NCBI GenBank assembly: GCA_012798145.1
Contig: JAAZNT010000264.1
Span: 1 to 6,260 of the forward strand
From: Thermoanaerobaculaceae bacterium
Lineage (GTDB): Bacteria > Acidobacteriota > UBA4820
Reading direction: 5' to 3'
DNA: 6,260 bases
Shown here piece by piece: positions 1 through 5,855 of this stretch. The translations under genes and the position numbers were made by a program. Below the pieces are notes generated by a model. That model was given only the letters and a program-made list of their open reading frames with translations, made no database searches and was not told the origin of the DNA. Positions within the stretch are counted from its first letter, which is position 1, and every line of letters starts with the position of its first letter.

Positions 1-70
1 ACATAAGTTTCGCAAACTCCTCCGCTTCAAGGTCTTTAAAAAGGTATATGTCGTGAGGACTGTTCTCCAT
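1..70 (-). CDS. N-terminal fragment of a putative cyclic-nucleotide-binding (Crp-like) domain protein, runs off window
   Basis: Only the first 23 codons are in the window, reading leftward from the ATG at 70-68. The peptide begins MENSPHDIYLFKDLEAEEFA and continues KLM. The pattern 'LFKDL..EE..KL' resembles the first helix of cyclic-nucleotide-binding domains, where a 'lF..Ls.eEl..l' segment precedes the beta-roll. The start is well supported: a strong Shine-Dalgarno AGGAGGTT lies at 84-77, six bases before the ATG, and a sigma70-like promoter sits upstream. The gene diverges from the DUF1848 gene. Whether it is a Crp/Fnr regulator with a DNA-binding domain or a stand-alone sensor domain cannot be seen. 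The existence of the gene is well supported; the family call rests on one short motif. Confidence 0.55.
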   Translation of the reverse strand, partial: MENSPHDIYLFKDLEAEEFAKLM

Positions 71-76
71 AATTTT

Positions 77-84
77 AACCTCCT
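77..84 (-). promoter_or_regulatory. Strong Shine-Dalgarno site of the left-edge gene
   Basis: On the minus strand the sequence is AGGAGGTT, a near-perfect match to the 16S rRNA 3' end, six bases before the ATG at 70. It fixes the start of a gene whose body lies outside the window. It contrasts with the divergent DUF1848 gene, which has no such site. Confidence 0.85.
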
Positions 85-92
85 AACAACAA

Positions 93-121
93 ATATTATC
101 TGTTTTTATCCCAATAGTCAA
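93..121 (-). promoter_or_regulatory. Sigma70-like promoter for the left-edge gene
   Basis: On the minus strand a -35 box TTGACT (121-116, five of six to consensus) is followed by a 17-base spacer and a -10 box TAATAT (98-93, four of six). A shifted GATAAT reading is also possible. Transcription would start near 86, just upstream of the Shine-Dalgarno site. The element overlaps the region that would hold the -35 of the divergent DUF1848 promoter, so the two polymerases could compete. Confidence 0.55.
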
Positions 122-129
122 TTTTTTTG

Positions 130-135
130 TATAAT
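130..135 (+). promoter_or_regulatory. Consensus -10 box TATAAT of the DUF1848 gene
   Basis: A perfect TATAAT ends seven bases before the ATG at 142, so the expected +1 falls on the A of the start codon. No good -35 is seen: the 17-base position (107-112) reads TATCCC. The promoter may therefore be weak or need an activator. No extended -10 TGn is present. Confidence 0.55.
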
Positions 136-141
136 AGTTCT

Positions 142-963
142 ATGGTTATTTCAATCAGCAGAAGAAGCGACATTCTCTCTTACCACCCCGATTTTCTTGA
201 GAAGATTTTTAAGGAAGGATACTTGGAGATTGAAAATCCCTTCAATCCTAAGCAGAAAAAGAGAGTGTCGCTTTTGAGAAAAGATGTTACCGCCCTTGTC
301 TTCTGGACAAGAAACGCAATTCCCTCGCTTCCCCTTTTAAGAAAACTTGAAAAAGAAAATTACCCTTTTTATCTGATGATCTCCTACACCGCATACCCTA
401 AAATTCTTGAGCCGAACGCTCCCGATTTTGAAACGGCTCACAAAAACTTCTCAGAATTGTCCCGACTCTTTTCACAAGAGCGCGTTGTGTTAAGATACGA
501 CCCAATTGTTTTTTCAAACATAACCGACGAAAAATTCCACCTTAAAAATTTTGAAGAAATCGCAAAGAGATTTCACAGATACACAAAGAGGGTGATTGTA
601 AGCCTTTTTGACCCTTACAAATTCGCTGTCAAAAGGATGGAAAAAATTGAGGAATTAAAACTTCTTAATTTAAAAGAAGAGCAGACTCTTGAAGTTCTCT
701 CAAAAATCAAAGAAATATCAGAAAGATATTGTCTTGAAATCCAATCCTGCTGCGAAGGAGAAGTTTTTCAAAAAGCGGGGATAAAAAAAGGCGCCTGCAT
801 AGACTTTGAACTTTTGAACAAACTTTTCTCCCTTGAGATAAAATACGAAAAAGACAAAAATCAGAGAAAAGAGTGCCTCTGCCAGAAAAGCGTTGACATC
901 GGCAAATACAACACCTGCCTCTCAAACTGCCTTTACTGTTATGCAAACAGAATTCCTTTTTAA
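142..963 (+). CDS. DUF1848 family protein with C-terminal radical-SAM-like cysteine cluster
   Basis: The product is 273 residues and of unknown function. It matches the DUF1848 pattern from end to end: the start MVISISRRSDI, NPFNPKQ (32-38), VFWTRNAIP (53-61), RYDPIV (118-123), a C-E-GI-CID region (204-221) and the closing DKNQRKECLCQKS-DIG-YNTC block. The C-terminus carries C259-x3-C263-x2-C266 followed by YAN, the spacing of a radical SAM [4Fe-4S] site, with a further CxC pair at C245 and C247. The family is known for this cysteine cluster at the C-terminus, where classical radical SAM proteins carry it near the N-terminus. No signal peptide or membrane segment is visible, so it is probably cytoplasmic. 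An in-frame TTG at 127 is rejected as the start because it overlaps the TATAAT box and the family begins at MVIS. No Shine-Dalgarno precedes the ATG. The gene ends convergently against gltX with overlapping stop codons. Its substrate and reaction are unknown. Confidence 0.93.
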   Translation: MVISISRRSDILSYHPDFLEKIFKEGYLEIENPFNPKQKKRVSLLRKDVTALVFWTRNAIPSLPLLRKLEKENYPFYLMISYTAYPKILEPNAPDFETAHKNFSELSRLFSQERVVLRYDPIVFSNITDEKFHLKNFEEIAKRFHRYTKRVIVSLFDPYKFAVKRMEKIEELKLLNLKEEQTLEVLSKIKEISERYCLEIQSCCEGEVFQKAGIKKGACIDFELLNKLFSLEIKYEKDKNQRKECLCQKSVDIGKYNTCLSNCLYCYANRIPF

Positions 964-2462
964 ATCTTGTATCCCTGTTCTCTGAGGAAGTTGACCAAGC
1001 GCCACGCTCTTTTTGAGGAACTTTCTATTTTGATCGGAAGGTCAAGGGAGGCGCCGATTTCAATTACGGGAACGAGAATGTCAAGATCGGGACCCGACAT
1101 TGATGAGGAGACGCAAAGGCGCAGCGGGTGGTAGAGGTTTTTGCCTTTGACTTTGAGTTCATTTTTAATTTCGTTGACAAGTTCGATGTATTTTTCTCTT
1201 GTGGTTAAATCTCTGTTTTCAGATTTGACTGCATAGGCGAGAATGACTTTCAGGCACTCTTCCTCCTCAAGAACCGCCCTTCCTTCGTCGTCAATCGCCG
1301 AAGGGTCATATTCAAAAACTGTTTTTGATTGGGAAACGACATCGCTTAAAAGTGTTACTCTCTTCTGGATAAGTTCGCAGAGTTTCAAAAACCAATTTTG
1401 GATATTTTCGTCAAATTCTTTTGGAATGATCTCCTCTTTTTCAAAGTAGGGTTTTGCCTTCTCTGCAAAATCTTTAATGTCGAGGGAGATTATGTGCTGT
1501 TTGTTGATGTATCTGAATTTGTTTTCGTCAAAAACCGCCGCTGATTTGTTTATCCTGTCAAGGGAAAATCTTTCCATAAGTTCTTCAATTTTTAAAATTT
1601 CTCTTTCATCGGGGTCTGACCAGCCAAGAAGTGCAAGGGCGTTGAAAAGCGCTTCGCTTAAAAAACCTTTTTCTCTGAAAGCGGCAAGGGAAACATCTCC
1701 GTGCCTTTTGGAAAGTTTGGAGTTGTCGGGTCCTAAAATCATTGAAAAATGGCCGAAGCGCGGTTTCTCGTAGCCAAACATATCGTAAAGAATTATCTGT
1801 TTTGGGGTGTTTGAAAGATGGTCTTCACCGCGAAGGACATCAGTTATTTTCATCAGGTAGTCGTCTATGACGACTGCAAAATTGTATGTCGGGGATAAAT
1901 CCTGTCTGACAATTATGAAATCTCCAAAAAGGTCTGTGTGGATGGAGACATTTCCTCTGATTAAATCGTTGAAGGAAACGGTGTGCGGAGTGATTTTCAA
2001 TCTGAAAGAGGGCTTGATGTTGGCGGCTTCTTTTTCTTTCCTCTCTTTTTCTGTCAAATTTCTGCAGGTTCCGGGGTAGATGAAATTGCGCCCTTTTTCC
2101 CTTGCTTCCTCTCTTAGTCTGTCAAGACTCTCTTTGTCGCAGTAGCAGGGATACGCTTTGCCTTCTTTTACGAGTTTTTCAAGATGTTCTTTGTAAATAT
2201 GGTATCTTTCTGTCTGTCTGTATGGACCATAATTTCCGCCGACTTCAGGCCCTTCGTCCCATTGTATTCCGAGCCATTTAAGGTCGCTTATGAGATTTTT
2301 TACGCTCTCTTCGGTTGACCTTTCGGCGTCGGTGTCTTCAAGTCTTAAAATGAATTTTCCGCCTTTGTTCCTTGCGTAAAGATAATTAAAGATTGCTGTT
2401 CTTACATTTCCAAGGTGGAGTTTGCCTGTCGGCGATGGGGCGAAGCGGACTCTTACTGACAT
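960..2462 (-). CDS. gltX: Glutamyl-tRNA synthetase (GluRS)
   Basis: This cytoplasmic class I aminoacyl-tRNA synthetase joins glutamate to tRNA(Glu) using ATP, releasing AMP and pyrophosphate. In bacteria lacking glutaminyl-tRNA synthetase it may also misacylate tRNA(Gln), which cannot be judged here. The 500 residues are typical in length. The Rossmann catalytic domain opens with FAPSPTGKLHLGNVRTA (7-23, the HIGH motif as HLGN 16-19), then RLEDTD (40-45), LRGEDHLSNTPKQ (210-222) and the KMSKS-type loop KLSKRHG (249-255). C106-x-C108 and C133 lie where many bacterial GluRS carry a zinc-binding insert. The helical anticodon-binding region covers roughly residues 310-500. Its end departs from the usual '..LGKE.vl.RL' close and reads IEIGASLDLPIKIESSSKRA (467-486) followed by a short helix. 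The start abuts the aminopeptidase stop with no gap, and AAAAGGA (2476-2470) inside that gene is the ribosome site, so coupled translation is likely. Confidence 0.97.
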   Translation of the reverse strand: MSVRVRFAPSPTGKLHLGNVRTAIFNYLYARNKGGKFILRLEDTDAERSTEESVKNLISDLKWLGIQWDEGPEVGGNYGPYRQTERYHIYKEHLEKLVKEGKAYPCYCDKESLDRLREEAREKGRNFIYPGTCRNLTEKERKEKEAANIKPSFRLKITPHTVSFNDLIRGNVSIHTDLFGDFIIVRQDLSPTYNFAVVIDDYLMKITDVLRGEDHLSNTPKQIILYDMFGYEKPRFGHFSMILGPDNSKLSKRHGDVSLAAFREKGFLSEALFNALALLGWSDPDEREILKIEELMERFSLDRINKSAAVFDENKFRYINKQHIISLDIKDFAEKAKPYFEKEEIIPKEFDENIQNWFLKLCELIQKRVTLLSDVVSQSKTVFEYDPSAIDDEGRAVLEEEECLKVILAYAVKSENRDLTTREKYIELVNEIKNELKVKGKNLYHPLRLCVSSSMSGPDLDILVPVIEIGASLDLPIKIESSSKRAWRLVNFLREQGYKI

Positions 2463-4250
2463 TTATTCATCCTTTTCATATTTTTCAATTTCCTGCATTA
2501 TTACGCTTCTTGAAAGCGGGTGAAGGGAATCTTTTGTCTTTTCAAAGATCTCCCTTGCCATCTCTCTTGTTCTTTTATTTCGCCCCATCGCTTTATAGAT
2601 AGGCCTTATGTATTTCATCCTTCCAACTTCCGAAAGGAACGCTTTGGTTTGCGGGAAAGCGGGCTCGTAATCTGAACTTGCCGAAATGATGAGATATTCG
2701 GTGAGAATTTCAGAATTTGTAACCTCTTTCAGATTAAAATTGGCGACAAGAAAATCAAGTTGCTCTGTGTTTAAAACTCTCGGCAACCCTTGGAAGTAGA
2801 CAAGTTTTTCACTCGGGTTCATTGATGCGATCTCTTCAGGTGTTGGATATGTTCCAAATTTGAATCCAGAAGAGAGGTTTGTGATAAATTCAAGTCTTGA
2901 CGAAACAACTTTTGGGCAATTATCAGGAATGCCGGGCGAGTAAAGCCATTTGTCCGCCGAAACTTTTTCAAGAAGATTCGGGAAGTGCGCTTCGATGAAA
3001 GAGCAGAGTTCTTTTGTGTCTATTGAAGTAAATCTGTATTTTTCAATGTAAGCCCTTATGAATCTGTCAAAGGATGCTCTTGAAACAGTTTCCTCGAGAA
3101 GGCGCAAAAAGAGACTTCCTTTTTCATAGGGGATTTCAGAGAAAACATCGTCGGGGTCAACATCTTCAAGGTTTGTTACAAGGCAGGTAAAAGGAGAGTT
3201 TTCTCCGAATCTATCAATCGCTGATTTTAGTGCGTTGAAACCTTGGGCGTATGCCATAACCGACGCTTCAACTCCGTAAATCGCTTCAACTATTCTTCTT
3301 TCAGCCCAGACTGTAAAGCCCTCGTTAATCCAGAAATGCTGGGCGTTGAGATTTGTTACAAGGTTGCCCGTCCAAGAGTGGGCAAGTTCGTGAATCACCA
3401 CTGAAACCAAGGATCTGTCTCCGGCGATTAAAGTGGGAGTAATGAAAGTGAGTCTCGGATTTTCCATACCTCCATAAGGGAAAGAGGGAGGAAGAACAAG
3501 CAGATCGTATCTTTCCCATTCGTAGGGTCCAAAAAGAGACTCCGCCTTTTTTATCATCTCCTCAATTTCTTCAAATTCATAAGCCGCTTTTTCAACGATC
3601 TCCGGCTCCGCCCAGATTTTTGACCTTGAACTTAAATCTTTTGATGTGATTCTTCCGACAGCAAAGGCGAAAAGGTAAGGTGGAATCGGCTGGGGCATTT
3701 TGAAGCAGAATGTTTTTTCGCCTTTATCTTTGTCTTCTAAGACTTCTGAAGCGCCTGCAGCCATTACAGCGGTAAGGTCTGAAGGGACTGTCAATTCTGC
3801 AGTGTAAGTGATTCTTACAGAAGGTGAATCTTGAAGTGGGACAAGAGACCTTGCGTGGTGCGGCTGACATTGGGTAAAGAGGAATGGCTTTTGTTTCCCT
3901 TTTGTCTGCTCCGGCTTGAGCCATTGAAGTGCGGTTGAATCTTTTTCAACCTCGTATTCAATTACAGCGCTTTTTGAGGGCTTTTGGAAATCAATTTCAA
4001 AAAGGTTTCCGAGGACTTTGTCTTTTGGATGAACTTTAAAATGTAAGGGTGAGCCGTCTTCGTATGATACAGATTTGATAATAAGGTCTCTTGAGTCAAG
4101 CCGAAGCGTTCCTGTAACTTCTTTTTCAAAGAATAGAACAACTTTGCAGAACAGTTTGGTTTTTTCAAAATCAATTTTTGCTTTGAGGTTGAAAGAGGTG
4201 ATTTTCGGTTGAGAATTGTCATAATAAGAATGGGGATCAATCTTTGCCAT
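2463..4250 (-). CDS. M1 family zinc aminopeptidase, leukotriene-A4-hydrolase type
   Basis: This predicted cytosolic zinc metallopeptidase removes N-terminal residues from peptides. Its 595 residues resemble the full three-domain LTA4H architecture (human enzyme about 610): an N-terminal beta domain with TQCQPHHARSLVPLQDSPSV (126-145), a catalytic domain, and a helical C-terminal domain. Visible motifs are the exopeptidase motif GGMENP (260-265), the zinc site HELAH (287-291) with third ligand E310 in INEG, SWTGNLVTN (292-300), and the transition-state tyrosine Y375 in PYEKG. The carboxylate-recognition pair of the human enzyme (R563/K565 in GRMK) is kept as R544 and K546. Human D375 aligns with D367, while human Y378 aligns with F370. 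No signal peptide is seen. It has its own promoter and a GAAAGGAT ribosome site upstream, and gltX follows directly. An aminopeptidase is far likelier than epoxide hydrolase activity, since bacteria are not expected to make leukotriene A4. Confidence 0.94.
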   Translation of the reverse strand: MAKIDPHSYYDNSQPKITSFNLKAKIDFEKTKLFCKVVLFFEKEVTGTLRLDSRDLIIKSVSYEDGSPLHFKVHPKDKVLGNLFEIDFQKPSKSAVIEYEVEKDSTALQWLKPEQTKGKQKPFLFTQCQPHHARSLVPLQDSPSVRITYTAELTVPSDLTAVMAAGASEVLEDKDKGEKTFCFKMPQPIPPYLFAFAVGRITSKDLSSRSKIWAEPEIVEKAAYEFEEIEEMIKKAESLFGPYEWERYDLLVLPPSFPYGGMENPRLTFITPTLIAGDRSLVSVVIHELAHSWTGNLVTNLNAQHFWINEGFTVWAERRIVEAIYGVEASVMAYAQGFNALKSAIDRFGENSPFTCLVTNLEDVDPDDVFSEIPYEKGSLFLRLLEETVSRASFDRFIRAYIEKYRFTSIDTKELCSFIEAHFPNLLEKVSADKWLYSPGIPDNCPKVVSSRLEFITNLSSGFKFGTYPTPEEIASMNPSEKLVYFQGLPRVLNTEQLDFLVANFNLKEVTNSEILTEYLIISASSDYEPAFPQTKAFLSEVGRMKYIRPIYKAMGRNKRTREMAREIFEKTKDSLHPLSRSVIMQEIEKYEKDE

Positions 4251-4288
4251 TTTAAAGAATCCTTTCTAAAGAAAAAATTCAAAAGACA

Positions 4289-4317
4289 ATGATAATTCAA
4301 ATTCTTTTTCTTGGCAA
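4289..4317 (-). promoter_or_regulatory. Sigma70-like promoter driving the aminopeptidase-gltX pair
   Basis: On the minus strand a -35 box TTGCCA (4317-4312) and a -10 box TATCAT (4294-4289), each five of six to consensus, are separated by exactly 17 bases. Transcription would begin near 4282 and give a leader of about 32 bases before the ATG at 4250, with a GAAAGGAT ribosome site within it. It lies in the only sizeable gap of the minus-strand series, which suggests a new transcription unit here. Confidence 0.6.
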
Positions 4318-4320
4318 ATT

Positions 4321-4358
4321 AAAAAAGAAATTAAAAGGTTTTTTAAAGGAAATTTCTT
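4321..4358 (-). terminator. Weak AT-rich hairpin with T-run after the PPK2 gene
   Basis: On the minus strand AAGAAATT (4358-4351) can pair with AATTTCTT (4332-4325), which runs directly into TTTT (4324-4321). The loop is 18 bases and can fold further by A-T pairing. The stem starts inside the PPK2 stop codon. It has one G-C pair in eight, so it would be a poor intrinsic terminator and readthrough into the aminopeptidase gene is likely. In AT-rich sequence such a dyad can arise by chance. Confidence 0.3.
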
Positions 4359-5832
4359 ATTTCAAATTTTTTTTCATTTCTTTGATTATTGTTTTGAGGA
4401 CTTCAATTCTTGCGAAATTTTTGTCGTTTGCGGGGATGACAAACCAAGGGGCGAAAGGAAGCGAGGTTTTCTCAAACATCTCAACGGCGCACGCTTCATA
4501 AGAGCGGAACCTTGCCCTGTTTCTCCAGTCTTCTTCAGTTATTTTGTATTGTTTGTAAGGTGTGGTCTGTCTTTCTTTAAACCTTTTCAGTTGTTCGGAA
4601 GGAGTTATTGAAAGGTAGAATTTCAGGATAATTATTCCAAAATCAAAAAGTTCCTTTTCAAATTGTGCAATTTCAGAATATGCCCTTTTCCATTCGTCAT
4701 CAGTGCAGAAACCTTCTATTTTCTCAACAAGCACTCTTCCATACCAGGATCTGTCGTAAATAGTTATTTTGTCCTTTCTTGGAAGGTGTCTCCAAAAGCG
4801 CCAAAGATAGGGCCTTGCTTTTTCTTCATCGGTTGGGGCTGCGACAGAGATCACCCTGTAATCTTTTGCATTCAGCGCCCCTGTTATTCTTCTTATTGTT
4901 CCGCCTTTGCCAGCGGCGTCTGGCCCTTCAAAAACAAGTATTAGAGATTTATCCTTTTTCTGCATCTTCTGGACGCTTTGGTAAAGTTTTTTTTGCAGAA
5001 TAGGAAGTTTTTTCTCATACTCTTTTTCTTCAATTTTTTTGCTGTAGTCAAGGGTTGTGAAAATGTTGTTCAGGGGAGGTTCAAATTTTCTTGGCTTCAA
5101 AGGAGGAGCGGATTCATTTTTCTTCTCTTCAATTCCGTCTTTCAACCTGCCGATTATGGTTTTAGCGACAGTTATATTTCTGTATCTGAAGTCTTCCGCC
5201 TCCACAACAAACCAAGGGGCTTCTTTTGTGTTTGTTTTTCCCAATGCTGTTTCTGAAACCTCTCTGAACTTATCGTATTTCTTTACAAATTTCCAATCAT
5301 TTTTTGAAATTCTCCAGTTTTGAAGAGGATCATTTTCAAGTTTTTTCATTCTTTTTATAAGGAGGTCTTTTTTGATATGGAGCCACAGTTTGATAAGAAT
5401 TACGCCCTCTTTTGCCAGCATACTTTCAAAAGAAACTATCTCTTCAAGGTGTTCTTGAAAATCGGACTCTTTTATTTCTTTAAATGTCTTTTGAACTATC
5501 GGCTGTGTGTACCACGAACCAAGAAGAATAGCCATCCTGCCTTTAGGAGGAATCAATCTCCAGAACTTCCACATATAAGGTCTTTCAATTTCCTCGTCTG
5601 AAGGCTTGTCAAGAGCATGGGTTTCCACGCCCCTTGCGTCAATCCATTCAAGCAGTTGATTTACTGTTTCGGTTTTTCCTGCGCCTTCCACTCCGCCTAT
5701 TATAATTATTGTGGAGCACTTGCTTAAAGCGAGCTGTTTTTGGGTTTCAAGAAGCTCTTCTCTGAGCGCAGTAACATCTTTCTTATACTTTTCTTTTGAA
5801 ATGGAATTTCCCACCTCAGCGGTTTCAAACAT
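4357..5832 (-). CDS. Tandem-domain PPK2, probable polyphosphate:AMP phosphotransferase
   Basis: The 491 residues hold two PPK2 domains (about 12-230 and 265-490) joined by a Lys/Glu/Pro-rich linker. Fused two-domain PPK2 proteins are known as polyphosphate:AMP phosphotransferases, which make ADP from AMP using polyphosphate in the cytoplasm. The C-terminal domain looks intact: Walker A with GPDAAGKGG (303-311, K309), RPYLWRFWRHLP (340-351), the Walker-B-type segment DRSWYGR (360-366), a basic lid FKERQ..PYKQYK (418-430) and APWFVI (461-466). The N-terminal domain keeps a P-loop GGVEGAGKT (46-54), RPYMWKFWRLIP (84-95) and APWFVV (205-210). Its Walker B reads LGSWYTQ (104-110), so the Asp and both Arg are lost, and the P-loop Asp is Glu49. 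It is probably structural or regulatory. The gene starts 23 bp after the aminotransferase stop, with an AAAGGGGG ribosome site, so the two are likely one operon. AMP specificity is inferred from architecture. Confidence 0.93.
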   Translation of the reverse strand: MFETAEVGNSISKEKYKKDVTALREELLETQKQLALSKCSTIIIIGGVEGAGKTETVNQLLEWIDARGVETHALDKPSDEEIERPYMWKFWRLIPPKGRMAILLGSWYTQPIVQKTFKEIKESDFQEHLEEIVSFESMLAKEGVILIKLWLHIKKDLLIKRMKKLENDPLQNWRISKNDWKFVKKYDKFREVSETALGKTNTKEAPWFVVEAEDFRYRNITVAKTIIGRLKDGIEEKKNESAPPLKPRKFEPPLNNIFTTLDYSKKIEEKEYEKKLPILQKKLYQSVQKMQKKDKSLILVFEGPDAAGKGGTIRRITGALNAKDYRVISVAAPTDEEKARPYLWRFWRHLPRKDKITIYDRSWYGRVLVEKIEGFCTDDEWKRAYSEIAQFEKELFDFGIIILKFYLSITPSEQLKRFKERQTTPYKQYKITEEDWRNRARFRSYEACAVEMFEKTSLPFAPWFVIPANDKNFARIEVLKTIIKEMKKNLK

Positions 5833-5855
5833 TTACGCCCCCTTTATAAAAAAAT

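Noticed and set aside
127..141. Five-codon N-terminal extension of DUF1848 from a TTG at 127
   Set aside because: The TTG overlaps the TATAAT promoter box, has no Shine-Dalgarno site, and the family begins at MVISISRR from the ATG at 142.
943..980. Possible hairpin AACAG/CTGTT across the convergent junction as a bidirectional terminator
   Set aside because: The stem is only five pairs with a loop of about 28 bases and no T-run immediately after it.
1477..1773. 98-codon plus-strand frame opposite gltX
   Set aside because: It is an antisense shadow of the conserved catalytic and anticodon-binding region of GluRS, with Ser-rich low-complexity content and no start signal.
3962..4300. Minus-strand frame overlapping the start of the aminopeptidase gene in another frame
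   Set aside because: It overlaps codons of a clearly conserved protein, its product matches no family I recognise, and its start precedes the predicted transcript start.
4251..4356. Possible riboswitch or small RNA in the AT-rich gap before the aminopeptidase
   Set aside because: The gap is explained by a promoter, a weak dyad and a ribosome site; the predicted leader of about 32 bases is too short for a known riboswitch fold.
4978..5323. Two plus-strand open frames opposite the PPK2 gene
   Set aside because: They are hydrophobic, Phe/Ser-rich antisense translations of a Lys/Glu-rich gene, with no ribosome site or recognisable motif, and they sit inside a well-supported gene.
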